From Dryocosmus kuriphilus (Eukaryota > Arthropoda > Insecta > Hymenoptera > Cynipidae): 64,000 nt of DNA. Below the pieces are notes generated by a model that was not told the DNA's origin, ran no database searches, and was given only the letters and a program-made list of their open reading frames with translations. The stretch covers positions 237,639,177 to 237,703,176 of the forward strand of contig CM076190.1 in the NCBI GenBank assembly GCA_038277395.1. Reading direction: 5' to 3'. The position numbers and the translations under genes were made by a program. Positions 10,440-22,044 of the stretch are shown here, piece by piece (position 1 is the stretch's first letter; each line of letters begins with the position of its first letter).

Positions 10440-12690
10440 TATGTCGGCTCTCCTTTTTTCTTGGTACCTAGTGCCGTTTCGGCGTACCTTCGTTTTTCAT
10501 CCCATCTTTCCTGGGATTTTATCATTTGCCTCATGATGTTTTCCGGCGATATTTCACATTGGAGCTCGGACTCAACATGTTCGCGAACTCCCTTCCGCCT
10601 TCCACACGCTACGGACGTATGTTCCGCGTTGTCCTGAACGTCTGTTTCGCGATAGAAGCAGTGTGGACTACTCTTCTTTTTGAGCTTGAACAGGTATGCT
10701 CAAAACATACCATGTCTGATGAGGAGTTAGGAGAGGTAATAATTAATTTCCCCATGTTCTCTGTTCGTTCGTCCACGGCGTTATTTCAGGTATGAGATGA
10801 TGGATCTACTTACCCCTTGTCTCTGAAGTCCACCACGTGCCATTTCATTTTAACACTGTTTCTTTCCTCCACCGTAATGATGTTGGTGGTAGTCTGTTCA
10901 GACTTTTTGCATTCATAGACGCTCATGTGTTCTTTTGCGAGGAAATCGATCGGCATTACTCCTGCGAGTACAAGCATCACTGGCTCAGACACAATGTCAT
11001 AAGCACTTATGAGGGGCTGATTGCTACTTCGTTGCACTGTGGCCATACGTTTGTGGTAGTTGTCCATCCGCAGCGCATCAGCCCGCAGCTCCGCCCCATA
11101 TAGAAGAATTGAGTTCGCCACGCTCATGAGGATTCTCCTCTTTCGGGCTTTTGGACCGTTGGTATTCAGCATGAACCTCACCAAAGCTGTTACTAGTGCC
11201 GCTGCTTTATCTACAGCGCGGCTTATTTGCGCCCAATATGTTAATTTTCTATCAATATTAACTTCCAGACATTTTATAATCTCCTTGGTGATCACAGATT
11301 CGCCAGCTATGCTGATTTCCAGCCAGGGGGGAAATCGCCTCTGTCTGGTGAGAAATACCACCTCGATCTTGTCGGCAGCCAGTGTTCGGCCGTGTTCATC
11401 CAGCCAGAACTTCACCAGCTGCACGACATGCTTGAACTTCCATTCAGCTTGCTCATCATTCCTGGCTTTAAACACCATTGCTATGTCGTCAGCGAAAGCG
11501 ATGAGCTTGGCCCGTTCCGGCAGTCTGATTTGCAATATGCCATCATATGTCAGGTTCCAGAGATCCGGCCTCAAAGCAAATCCTTGCGCAGCGCCTCCTG
11601 TAATTTTGATGCGCTTTTGGCCCTTCGTTGTTTCATATTGAATCTCTCTCTCGCTCAGATAGCTACATATTACTCTCCGCAGGTATGCGGCACCTCGAAC
11701 CGATGTTCAAGGGTGTCAAGAATGTCAACTCATCTTGCTGAGTTGAATGCATTCCTGACATCTAGGATGAACAGCACACTGGCATTTTGGGTCCTGTGGT
11801 TTCCATTCCATGACCCCTGTGCTACGCTGGTGACCTCTCTGATAGCTCCAACAGTGGAGTGTTTCGCGCGAAAGCCATTTTGTGATGGGGCCAGGCCCCC
11901 TGCCTCCTGGACTGCTGCCCCCTATCTCATTCTGAGCATCCTTTCGTATATCTTTCCGATGTTTTCCAACATTCAGAGGGGTCTGATGGATGCCGGGGTA
12001 ATCAGCAACCACTTCCCTTTTTCCAGCAGGACAAGTCTTTTACATTTCCACCTTTTACCAAGGATACCCGCTAGTAAGCATGCATTCAACGTGTTTATCA
12101 GCAAATAGGACCTCTCCTTTGCTATTGCCTACACAATCTCAGTATATATCTCGTCAGGGCCTGGAGCTTTCCGGTGGCATAGTGAGTATGCTGTCCTTCT
12201 CAAATCCTCTACCGTCACGATCGGACCATCTTCCGTTGAGACTGGAAAGTTGCTCTGTCTCCACTCCGGGTGATTCGGAAAGAATGCCGTAACAATATCC
12301 GTCATCATCACCGGATCTCACGGCAACTCGGGGGATCGGCGTCCGATTCTCCGGGTGACTGCGACAGCCTAGTTCCGATGGATCAATTTGCACTTCCTTG
12401 TATAAAGCAACCCACCAGTTCCTCTTTCTGGCCTTTATGGCTTTCCTGAGTTGCTTTCTTGCTACCAGGTAAAGCTGCTCTGTACGTGCTGCACTAGTTC
12501 TAACTCATCTTCGTTGTGCCCTTCTCCGAAGATACTGGGCTGTTTGTCTAAGTCTGGTAATCTCCTCTGTCCACCAATACACCGGCATTCTACGAAGATG
12601 TTGGCTCTCTTTGGCATAGTCTCATTGCAGGTCCTTGTCACCTGTCGAATTTTCTGGTCGTAAAGTTCCTCAGTCTCTTCCTTCGTGACC
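10440..12690 (-). pseudogene. ORF2 (reverse transcriptase) of R1-like LINE #1
   Basis: Reading on the minus strand: the linker CNETMPKRANIF...RKQLRKAIKARKRNWW (12630-12400). Then APGPDEIYTEIV (about 12170), LLINTLNACLLAGILGKRW, and FRAKHSTVGAIREVTSVAQG (about 11860) with NAFNSAR after it. The catalytic box AFADDIAMVFKARN lies near 11490, and YGAELRADALR near 11070. A C-terminal CCHC-type region HCFYRETDVQDNAEHTSVAC lies at about 10660-10600. Stops and shifts separate these blocks, so no active enzyme is made. The longest open piece is 10810-11574. The endonuclease domain is absent. Confidence 0.75.
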
Positions 12691-12699
12691 TCTACTTGG

Positions 12700-13610
12700 T
12701 GTTATATCTTATGGCACAGCATATTCGAACTCGGTAGAAAGTTCGGAAGAGAATCTCGGCCCAGTTTCGTTACGCTCCGCACATAGGCAAAATTTCGGCT
12801 CCTTTTTAAAACCCTATGTTCTCCGGCGCTGCATCTCCAGCACACATTACTTCTGTCGGTTTCCCTGCAGTGCGCTTTTTGATGGCCGTAACTAAGAGAT
12901 CGGAACACCGGGGAATCATTTCTTTTCTTCTGACTCGACACTTTGCCCACCCTATCTTCATGTAGCTTGCCTCCACTTTGTTCTTCAAGGCCTTATCCAG
13001 AACTACAAACGCCATTGGGTTTCCCCAGCGATTTGTATGCGTCATGTTTATCTTCACACCGACATGGGCCTCATTACCTAGAAGGGATACTAGAGCCTCC
13101 CTTACTCCTCTATTTCTATCGTTGCATCTAAGTCACGGATCTTGACCAGATTTTTGAGAGGTAGAATGCGAACACTTCCTGCTTCGCCTATGGCCGCCTG
13201 TATCGCTTCACTGACCAAGACCCACCAAGACACCGTCGTTTCATGTCTCTCTTATCGAGGAGAACATGATATTCAATTCACCTAACTTGAACTTGGATTT
13301 GATCTACTTGAAGCCTTCTGCGTATATTCCCTTCTATGGGATCAATTATTAGAGCCTCAGCTCGACGAAGTTTCCGCCCTTTTGTTGGTGCTTCCTTGGT
13401 CTTCTGCTCAACCATTGTGCTTTCCACTTCTTTCGACGCTTTCCTCTTTCATGACGCACGTTTTCCAACAACGCTCCAAGCATTCTCAGGATCCGCTTGT
13501 GATTTTCTCCTAGGCTGTAGCTGTATTCCATCAGACGGGCTGGGAGCGTTTTCCTATCGCTTCCTCCTTTCGGTATTCCTGTGTTTCTGCGTATTCTTGA
13601 GTTCTCGTAC
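12700..13610 (-). pseudogene. ORF1 (gag-like, CCHC) of R1-like LINE #1
   Basis: Fragments in shifting frames give a Lys/Arg-rich segment (ENVRHERGKRRKKWKAQW). These are followed by the RNA-binding-like block VKIRDLDATIEIEE...VREALVSLL and WGNPMAFVVLDKALKN..VEASYMKIGWAKCRVR. CCHC knuckles come next: FRSLSYGHQKAHC and CWRCSAGEHRVLK. The first knuckle has lost its first Cys and the second its last one. In R1-clade elements this protein binds the element RNA. At least three frameshifts and several stops are present. Confidence 0.7.
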
Positions 13611-13614
13611 CCTG

Positions 13615-14740
13615 CACTGCAAGACACCACAGAATCATAGAATATGACATCATAGAAGTGCCGAAGATGGTAGTACAGCACTTTCAGAGCCATATTGTCC
13701 CTCTCAATGCACTCGTAACCCGCATACTTTGAGCATCCGCTCAGGATATATTCGAGAGTTTCTGGCCCTTATTTGGATGCTCGGCAATTGGTATCGCCAA
13801 CAGGCGTACTCCTTACACGATCGCAATATACCAAGTTGTCGAAGACGCCGTCTTGGCATGCAAAAAGGAATACCTCGGTCTCCGATCTCAGTCAAGCGGA
13901 CTTGATGAACATGTTAGACAAACCCCTCGATAGTTCTTCTCTGAGTATTACTTAGTTGAACTGACCGTCAAGTGTCCTGACGACATGTTCCTTCAGTAGA
14001 ATTGAATGTTCTGATCCCTGCAGACGGCTTTCGAGTACCAGAGGTAAAAGAGATGCTACACCAAATGTGTTGTTTGCTGGAATCCAACCGGAGACGGAGC
14101 TCCTCTGCTACAAACTCTGTGCCATTGTACAGAAACGACGCAATTCTAGTGAATTCATGTTGGAGCACAAGTCGCATAAGAGGATCTGTGCTTTTTAGAC
14201 TTGAACAGGCCGTTGCCAAGATATTTGTCCGACAAAGAAACTCCAAACTCAATAGTCTTCTTCCTCCTTTATCTCCCGGAATTCATACTCGAGGTACGGA
14301 AGATCTAGAATGAAAACTTCGATGGATTGTTATGATTTTACGCGTTTTTCGGTCAATGCCCTTCAACTCATCGACGTTCCACTTTATTACCCCAAAGTGT
14401 ATAGCGGTCTGGGAACATCGAGCGTATTGGTCTTCTGGACCTTTTTTCCCCCGGATAACTCTGAAGTCCAAATTTTTCTGAGAATTTCACAATACCGTTT
14501 TTGGAAAGCCACTTTCACCACACGAACATCTTGGGTTTCCACTTACGGAATACCAAGATATGCGTATTTCTCTCCACTACCAAGATGCTGAATGCTATTT
14601 CCGCCTATATGTTGAATACCTTGATCCAAACTCAACGATATTTCTGCTAGCCTTCCTTCGCAGCGGAGGACGCACGCGCCGCGGATTCTTTGCAGAGGGA
14701 TTTGAAGATATCTTTGGAGAAATACTGCATTATGGGCACA
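13615..14740 (-). pseudogene. R4/Dong-like LINE remnant B, 5' part (RT end to zinc knuckle)
   Basis: The minus strand reads QHLGSGEKYAYLGIPQ (end of the RT, near 14590-14540), then FGVIKWNVDELKGIDRKTRKIITIHRSFHS (14395-14300) and SLEFLCRTNILATACSSLK. It continues with LQHEFTRIASFLYNG (14180), ETEVFLFACQDGVFDNL (13880) and the zinc-knuckle block ETLEYILSGCSKYAGYECIERDNMALKVLYYHLRHF (13770-13630). The Lys/Arg-rich DRKTRK block followed by the HILSGC-type motif is characteristic of R2/R4-group LINEs. There are several stops. Its 3' continuation is at 9545-10212 beyond the inserted R1-like LINE. The 5' end is truncated at ~14740, where a plus-strand LINE scrap begins. Confidence 0.75.
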
Positions 14741-14749
14741 ATAAAATCT

Positions 14750-15220
14750 AGGAATGGGACCAAGTGGTGGAACAACCACCTACAGAGGCCTCGGAAATAG
14801 ACCAGAGCGTTGTGTAATAGGGCAAACAGAACGAAACTTCCTCCAGACTGGGACAAATATAAACAGGCTCAAACTGAATACATGGAAAATATTAGGATTT
14901 ACAAACAAGATGGCTGGACTGGCTTCTGCGCACGAAGGACATTTCGTGCACAGAGTGGTTTCATAAGATCCTAACCAAAGAACCCAGAGGCTCGCCTAGG
15001 ACTTATAAGGCTCGACAATGGCAAGCTTGCAGAAGGCGGAGAAGCAAGTATGAGTCGCATGATGGAATTTCACTTCCCATGCTTCCCTGCCGAATCTTCA
15101 GCCACTTCTTTCTTATTAGAATCCTTCGAAGTAACAGAACGACATTTCCCTTTGTTTGCCGCCAGACTGTTAATGAAATCAATAAAATTCTTCCTTCGTA
15201 GCAGGTCCATTAATCCAGTC
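14750..15220 (+). pseudogene. LOA/Jockey-like LINE fragment (endonuclease-RT linker)
   Basis: The plus-strand translation gives TKWWNNHLQRPRK-stop-TRALCNRANRTKLPPDWDKYKQAQTEY...RIYKQDGWTGFCA. After a shift it continues ILTKEPRGSPRTYKARQWQ, with LGLIRLDNGKLAEGGEAS in another frame and SRMMEFHFPCFPAES at 15053-15100. The pattern WWN.+L..LR...R.L.NRA+..K....WD.Y+.AQ.EY followed by an HFP block is the linker between endonuclease and RT in several insect LINE clades (LOA/Jockey group). Only this ~450-bp piece remains. Confidence 0.7.
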
Positions 15221-17000
15221 AAAGAATATCAGTGTGTACTTTTTTAGATTTGCGGGAAGTAGAGCACATACATTTTCCGAAGAAAAATTTTTTGAACTTC
15301 GCTGCTGCCTTAAAAGATATAAAGTTCCCGTTATTAAAGAAATTTACACCAATTGATACTCTTGGCAATAATGATACCATTCGTCGCATTTTTTGCCACT
15401 ATTTACGCTATTTTCTATCTCTGAAGTGTGTCCGAGGACTGCAGTTGTATAATGTCAAAAGTTCTTGACAAAAAATTTGCTTAAGTAGACTTTTCGCCAT
15501 AATTTTCACTTTGCGATCTGTAAAGCAAATTTTCTATAATATAATCTGACCAAAACATTCCGTATTAATAAAAATTGCTAGGATATCGTTCTTTTCTAAA
15601 AAGAATATATTCTATTTCCATCCAGTATCTCAATAATTATATTCAATAATTTTCTATTTGATTGTGAACCTAAAAGGTTCGAGTGTTTCTCGAACCGAAA
15701 AGGCTAAAAAGATTTATTACATTCTCATCTCAATGACGAAGCATTAGTTTTATGTGAAAACTGACATTCGCGGATTTCATGAAATCTCGACGTTTCATGA
15801 TCCTCCAATTCCGAAAAAACAGGTTTTACGTTGGTGTCTGTCTGTCGTTGTCGTCCTTGTTGTCGTCGTTGTCGTCGCTGCTGTCGTAGTCTGTTAGCAG
15901 GATAACTTTCGAAGGACTAATCGGATTGGATTGCGTTTTTGCGTACTTCTTCAAGGCGTAAAAAGTAAGGACGAGTTCGTCAACAAGCGGGTTTTGACCA
16001 ATGATTCTGCTTTTATCCATAATAATTTCTTTCTAAAAATCAAAAATTCAAATTTCCCGCCAACACCTTCCAAAGAACTACAAATTTTTCAAACCATTTT
16101 TTGATACAACCCATACTTTCTTCATTAAACGTATAATACCGTTCTTTTAATCATAAAATACATTACTATACAGTCAATAAAAAGTTATTAGAAGTTATTA
16201 AAAAATCTGCCCGCTACTCAGGCGCATTCTCATCACGTTTCTCGCGCTCACCAATCAATGAAATTATATCTAAAACGTAAATTTCTTCATTTTTTACATA
16301 GTTTGGCTGAAAAATGGAATTTTTTACATTCTCATCAGAGAAGGTATTAGATTTATATAAAATTTGACTTCCGCGGATTTCATGAAATCTCCACGTTTTG
16401 GGACCCTCTGAGTTAGAAGAAACGGTTTCTACGACGGTGTCTGTCTGTTGTCGTCAAGCAGAATTGTTCACCTTGGAAAGAGCTATAAAATTTATTTATG
16501 AGGCTCATCGTTTTACTTTTAAAAAACGAAATCCTGTATTGGGAAAATTTGGAAAATCACAAAGAGCTTTACCAATCTACAATGTGTTTCAAAAAAATGT
16601 AATTATCGAGCGCGAAGCGCGGGTGTCATGATGAGAATGTATTCCTTTAGGGCGATAGAGCCTTAAGTAAAATAATTTCTTTTGTAATTTTTAATTTATA
16701 GGTATATACGATCCATAAACACCGAGCGCGAAGCGCGAGGGCCGTAAATAACGTATCGAGCGCGAAGCGCGAGTGCCAACAGATGCGCGCCCCAGGCGCG
16801 CTCATACTTCGCGCGATTTTTTTTTGAGTACTATACTCTAATTTTTTAGTATGAAAATGACAAATAAAAGATACAAGGGTTTCCTCTAAGCATTTTCGAG
16901 AGTTATCGCGTAATTTACAAATCAAATTATTACAACCTCTTTCGTGAATAAAACGTTGAATGCACAATGTTTATAGATGCTATTATTGCATTATATTACA
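15221..17000. other. No gene; direct repeats and GCGCGAAGCGCGAG islands
   Basis: A ~95-bp direct repeat links 15765-15860 and 16365-16460. Both copies carry CGGATTTCATGAAATCT and GGTGTCTGTCTGT followed by TCGTC-rich sequence. Three copies of a GAGCGCGAAGCGCGAG-type word lie at about 16606-16622, 16721-16736 and 16757-16773, with a fourth degraded GC-rich patch to 16815. They stand out sharply from the AT-rich surroundings. A 64-residue minus ORF (15826-16020) ends in an Asp-rich tail made by the GTCGTC repeat and is not convincing. Confidence 0.55.
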
Positions 17001-18194
17001 CATTATCCTTACCGCGCATTCCGCGCATTACTTACATTCGATCTTAAGCAAGAGATGGCGAAAGTACTGCAGCTACTGAAGGTGGTTATGGTACTGTAGA
17101 ATGCGTATACCAATATGGTTGGTATAATCGTAAACTCCAAGAGCTGTTTGGGTAGCCGGCGTTTCGTCCTGGATTCACTTCCGTGAACTCAACAATGTAG
17201 CTTATACACAAGTGAACCCTGCCACAGACACCTGGGGATTCGAGGAGAGAATTTTGTGATCACCAATACAAGTTTTAGCCACGCTCAAAGGTGCTGAACT
17301 TCCCGGAACAGTTAGGTGATGATAATCTTGATGAGCTCCAGACGAAACGCTAGTCTGTCTGTTTGAGACCTGAAAGTGAGCCCCTAAAATTCCATCAGCT
17401 GAAATGCAGTCAGTGTTAGACGAGTCAGATTTAATAGCGTTAAAGGAGGGTCTCGAATCCGACGATTGTAGGATCCAAAGATTCAAAGTAGCGCTAAAAG
17501 AAAGAAATGGCATCAAAAGAGGGTCCAAAGTTTGATTTTGGAGGAGTTATATGGTGAAAGGTATATGTTTAAATGCGTCAAGGTAAGGGCTAAATAACTG
17601 GTATATGTGTGTATGTATCTCTGTAAAAGAAATATTAAACCACGAGTTTAAATGCTGAAATTTCTTCAGCAGTTATCACTTAATATATAAACAAATGCAA
17701 TCTGATGTCTACCTTTCTTTTAGATTTCGTCAATTTTTTTAAAATACAGGTGCACCAAGTTAGGCTCTGCACCATATTCGGGACCGCTCCCCTAATAAAA
17801 ATTAATCTTTTGATGCGTAATAGTAGGTCATTATGATCTGCAGCAGTTTGATACCCCTGGGTTGAATGTGTGCACGAGCGAAGCGAGTTCACAAACGTAG
17901 GTAAGTGCTTCGAGCCTCCGGTAAGTACCTAACGAAGCGGCACGCTAAAGGCTGCTCCAAAATAGCGACATGCAGAGGCTGAAGTGAACTCAGCTCCGCG
18001 TGACAGCGCATGCGCGATAATGGCTGCCAACGTTAAATAAAGTATGACGTCACTGTGTTTTAAAGAAAGAGTTCAAAATCAGCGAGAACTAGGATATCAC
18101 CTAACCTCATAAAAGGAGCCGAGTTACCCTTACCTGAGTCAGTCTTTTCTTCGTCGATCAATCAGTCCGTCTCTTCTGCAATATCCAGTCAATC
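17001..18194. other. Unclassified sequence with an unconvincing minus ORF
   Basis: A 108-codon minus ORF (17202-17528) lacks recognisable motifs; I leave it as non-coding. At 17870-18010 there are CGAGCGAAGCGAG-like and TCCGGTAAGTACC words, again locally GC-rich. The sequence from 18000 to 18190 may be the upstream part of the Penelope-like remnant, but I could not read a protein through it. Confidence 0.35.
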
Positions 18195-18383
18195 TTGGTC
18201 ACGTGTATATGCAATTGCTTGCAAAAACTGCGATGCTCCTTATGCATGTGAAACGCAGAGATCTTTAAGTACTCATTTTAATGAACATGAGAAATGTGGG
18301 GAAAAAGAATCTGTTATCAATATATATCAGATTAAACTTAACCACCAGTTTGACTGGAATAACGCCAAAATATTATATTTTTA
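18195..18383 (+). pseudogene. Penelope-like element fragment: GIY-YIG endonuclease tail
   Basis: A frame too short for ordinary ORF calling reads RVYAIACKNCDAPYACETQ, then RSLSTHFNEHEKC, and ends FDWNNAKILYF followed by TAA at 18381-18383. This matches the C-terminal endonuclease of Penelope-like retroelements: VY.I.C..C...Y.GET.R.L..R..EH, and a terminal H.FDW.NAKIL. The second half of the GIY-YIG core has decayed (YAC where YIG is expected), so it would be catalytically dead. The RT domain is not seen upstream, so this is an isolated tail. Confidence 0.65.
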
Positions 18384-18633
18384 ATCCAATAATGAAAAAC
18401 TTTTAATATTTGAAATGATTTACATTAAGAGCAATCCGAATAGTATAAATAAAAAGGAGCATATCCACTCATTAAATTACAGATGTTTTTCTATTCTCCG
18501 CAAATTTATTTCTGAATTTCTCATTCACTTACACATACAGATTTTTTGATACCTAATCATGCACATGCTCACACATATACTTTGTATATATAAATTATTG
18601 GTATTTATCATCCATTTGATGTTTCTCAGTTGT
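18384..18633. other. AT-rich linker ending in a T-run
   Basis: No gene is seen. The T-run at 18635-18649 marks the left limit of the inverted repeat of the next element. The right element end continues beyond its matching A-run with GAATCACCCTA, which has no counterpart here, so the left tip is lost or altered. Confidence 0.5.
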
Positions 18634-18649
18634 ATTTTTTTTTTTTTTT

Positions 18650-19045
18650 CTTGCAAACAGGCTTAAAAGTTTATTTTTGGTGTAGAAAGACACCAGTTAA
18701 AATTTTAGCCGTTAATATTAATATTAAGATAGTCCGCATCGTACTTTTCTATTTCCCATTAGAATAACATGGGGAAATTCTTTTTTAGACATTCTGATTT
18801 TTATTGCTGGTCCATTGAGGGTCATATAAATATAGTCTCCACTTATTCTTGTAGAGAATTGAACGCTCTACAAAAAAGGTCTCTTATGATTTTTCATGAA
18901 ACCTAATAGTTCAAAAGTTATTCGAGGCCAAAATTCAATTTATCGCAAATTTGACTGTTTTTAATTCATTACAGCGGATTTAATGGTCTTACTACTAAAA
19001 TTTGCCGAAAACTTCATATTTATCTTAAAGTTAGTATTTTCCTAA
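18650..19045. repeat. Left TIR of the 18.6-22.5 kb transposon
   Basis: This is the inverted partner of 22045-22432. The inner end lies at GCCGAAAACTTCATATTTATC (19003 onward), after which the similarity fades. It contains the conserved patch CATGGGGAAATTCTTTTTTA and a GAATTGAACGCTCTAC patch mirrored on the right. Confidence 0.85.
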
Positions 19046-19346
19046 TAGTCTCCGTACATGTTTTAAAAATTATCATTGTTAATATCAATTTTCAAAATTA
19101 TAGTTGAGCAATCGAGTTGTCTCATTTATATAAATCAACTCCAAAGAGGAAAACTTTTCGACTCTGTCGGTAAAATAACTATTTTTCTACTCGGTAGAGT
19201 TGTGGATAAAGTAGTTGAGATTGTTGACACTTGTGAAAATTGATTGTATTGTTCTTTTAAAATACTAATTACATCAAATATTGGAAGTTATTTATTAATT
19301 TTGAGTTCTAACCTTATTAGTTTACAATAAGAGTTATTTATTAACC

Positions 19347-21772
19347 ATGGATTATTTAAGTCGTGTTGTTGGTGACGGTGTAATTGAAGACTTTGTTGGA
19401 CGTAAACTTCCTTCCGTACACGAGGTTATGTCAGTATACCTCTATCACAAAAAAAATTTTAAATCACAACAAAAAGAAAGTATTTCGATCACTATTGATA
19501 AAGTTCGAAATAAGTGGTTACATGCGGGAATTCCAACGTGTCGAAAAGGTTATGCAGTGAAAAAACTTTCTAACCTCTTAGATCAGGTGAAAAACTTACA
19601 AAAAAGTTCTAGGCGCAGACGGTCAAAGACACAGAAGCAGAAGGAGTCAAATTTTAGTCACAAATTGAAAAATTTATTCGATTTTGCTAAATTCAATGTC
19701 GAAAAATATATCAATGACGATCAAAAATTATTCCTGGCCGGTCAAAGATCAAAAGGTCGTTTTGGATTAATTGACAATACTTCAAAATCAGAAGAGATCG
19801 ATGAAGATATAATGGTTGTTGATTGTACTGGTAGGTTCATTACACTTTTGATAGCTGTTTCAATCCGAAATCATTATTTATTTGATATGAATTAAAATTT
19901 CTATTTTCAGACGTAGGTCAGCTTGAAAATAACATGCTTTTAGCCGCTCAAAGATCTGGGATAGTGCTATCTAACTTATCAGCGACCACGTCCAGTCAAA
20001 CATCAAACCAAGTATCTGATTTTGAAATTCCGTTAAGCCAACCAAAGAACATTGACATAATGACACCCGAACTTGCTGGAGCACTTGATCGAGGAAGAGT
20101 TAGTAACAGAAACGCTCTCTTCATATTAGCTGCTGGTTATAAAAGTGTGGGGATTGATATTTCAACCCTCAATCTTAGTTATAGTACACTTTATCGCGGC
20201 CGCATTAAGTTTAGGAAAAACATCGCAGAAGATTTGAAAAAGGAATTCCACACAGACGAACGTTATGTTGTGCATTGGGACGGTAAAGTTTTGTGCGATA
20301 TTTCTGAAAAAAAATCTGTGGATCGTATTGCGATTCTTCTATCCGTTTCTGGAGCTGATCAGCTTCTTGCAGTTCCAAAAGCTGACAGTGGGGCAGCACA
20401 TCAACAGGCTTCAGCTGTTATTTCAACTTTGAATCAATGGAACGTAGCTCCATACGTGAAAGCGATGTGTTTCGACACGCCACCCGTCAATACCGGTAAA
20501 GTTTATTCAATATATAAATTACTCAAAAATTCTCATATTGAATCTTATTTGTTGATTAAAAATTTTTTTTCACTTATAGGTATTCACAAAGGTACATGCG
20601 TTTTGATTGAAAAAGAGTTAAACCGGAAGTTAGTATGGCTCCCATGCCGCCATCATATAATGGAAATTATTTTGCGGGGAGTTTTTGAAGTATATTGGAA
20701 TACGACATCTGGTCCTAATATACCGATACTGGGTCGTTTCAAAAATTCTTGGGACAAACTCGATCAATCAAAGTATAAAAGTGGAATGGACGATGAAACT
20801 GTCGCAAAAATCTTAACGAATGAACGTGTTGAAATCGTTGCATTTATTAACAATTTTTTGCAGGTAGAAATTGTTCACTATACTTTATTATTATGGTTAA
20901 AACTATTCAATCTAACTTATAATTTGTTTGTTTTTTTAGATATCTCAACCCCGAGATGATTATCGAGAATTATTACAATTATCATTAGTTTTTCTTGATA
21001 GCTGGTCAGAAGAGACATTTATTTTTAAGCGTCCTGGTGCCATGCATCACGCGCGATGGATGTCTAAAGCCATCTACAGCTTAAAACTATTCATGTTTCG
21101 AGACCAATTCTATCTTTCACCTCGCGAAACGAAAAGTTTACGACAAGTTTGTATTTTTGTGATCCTATTTTACATCAAGTATGGTACACGTCAACATCCG
21201 CTATTCTGGCACCAAATAATGATTTAGAGTTCATGAAAAAATTGATTTTCTATGAAAGTGTTGATCCGGCGGTGTCACGAAAAGCTTGTGACAAAATGAG
21301 TGAGCATTTGTGGTACTTGAGTGAGGAGTTAGCTATAATCTCATTATTTGATACCAATGTTTCCGTAGATATTAAAATAAAAATGATTGAAGCGATTAAT
21401 TCACGACCAACTACTACAACGAAAAATCAGCGGTATCAAGTGCTCGAAAATGAGTGGGAATTATTTGTACAAAAAGATTTAAGTGATCTTGTACCAAAAA
21501 AATCATTGGAATTGTTTAAAAAATTTGATTTACCGAGCGATTTTATAGAAAAGGATATTTCAACTTGGTCTAATGATGATAGTTATGTCGAATGTGCTGA
21601 ATTTTTTAAAACATTAAAAGTAACAAATGACGTAGCTGAAAGAGGAGTGGCGTTAATTGAAGAGTATAACAATTACCTCACTAAAGATGAAGAACAACTA
21701 CAGTATTTGTTACAAGTAGTTCGAGAGCATCGGCAACGTTATCCAGACTGTTTAAAAAAGAATCTTCAATAA
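19347..21772 (+). pseudogene. Spliced DDE-like transposase, one frameshift (~731 codons)
   Basis: Exons I infer: 19347-19830, 19911-20495, 20580-20873 and 20940-21772. Each junction is GT...AG and keeps the frame (ACT G|AC GTA; ACC G|GT ATT; CAG|ATA). The introns are 80, 84 and 66 bp. The ATG has a good context (aaccATGG). Landmarks in order: a basic segment RRRRSKTQKQKE, DDQKLFLAGQRS, VVHWDGKVLCD (likely first Asp), CFDTPPVNTG (likely second Asp), LVWLPCRHHIMEIILRGVFE, GPNIPILGRFKNSW, PGAMHHARWMSKAIYSLKLF and EHLWYLSEEL. One base is missing near 21178-21182, between FYIK and WYTSTS; the rest is open. I know this architecture as a large, mostly uncharacterised arthropod and metazoan protein family. 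The enclosing TIRs identify it as a transposase; the superfamily name is not certain to me. Confidence 0.8.
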
Positions 21773-22044
21773 TAATAATTTAGATTAAATTTATGAATTA
21801 GTTATTGTAAAAATATTTATATCTATAAGTAAAAGAAATAAATTCTTTTGTTAAACAAAGGCAATTGTCACTAAATCATATCTTACGTAAGTATTCCAAA
21901 TGACTGAAAGGAAATTTGTTGCCTTCTAATTGGAAAAAAAAAGAAAAAAACTATGATTTTTAAGCTCACTGACACTACAAATTTTCTCAAAACGTTTTAT
22001 TGGCCTTATTATTGCAAAACATTATTAAAAGTAATTCTCTAATA

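Larger units (their letters stand above)
10213..13614 (-). mobile_element. R1-like LINE #1, decayed, inserted in R4-like remnant B
   Basis: The order on the minus strand is ORF1 remnant (13610-12700), RT linker (12690-12370), RT (12370-10800) and C-terminal zinc region (10800-10440). The 3' end lies near 10213-10225 with a short A-run (GAAAAAAAATTTTA on the minus strand). The R4-like coding sequence stops at the left boundary and resumes at the right one, so this LINE is the younger insertion. The element is heavily damaged by stops and frameshifts. Its RT is clearly related to, but different from, the R1-like LINE at 56-60.7 kb. A deletion at ~12700 removed the whole apurinic endonuclease domain, joining ORF1 directly to the RT linker. 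Confidence 0.75.

Noticed and set aside
11060..12108. Two long plus ORFs (193 and 238 codons)
   Set aside because: Both are antisense to the reverse transcriptase of R1-like LINE #1, recognised by AFADD and flanking RT motifs on the minus strand.
17202..17528. 108-codon minus ORF as a host gene exon
   Set aside because: Low-complexity Ser-rich product, no motif, no splice signals I trust, and no second copy; not enough to call.
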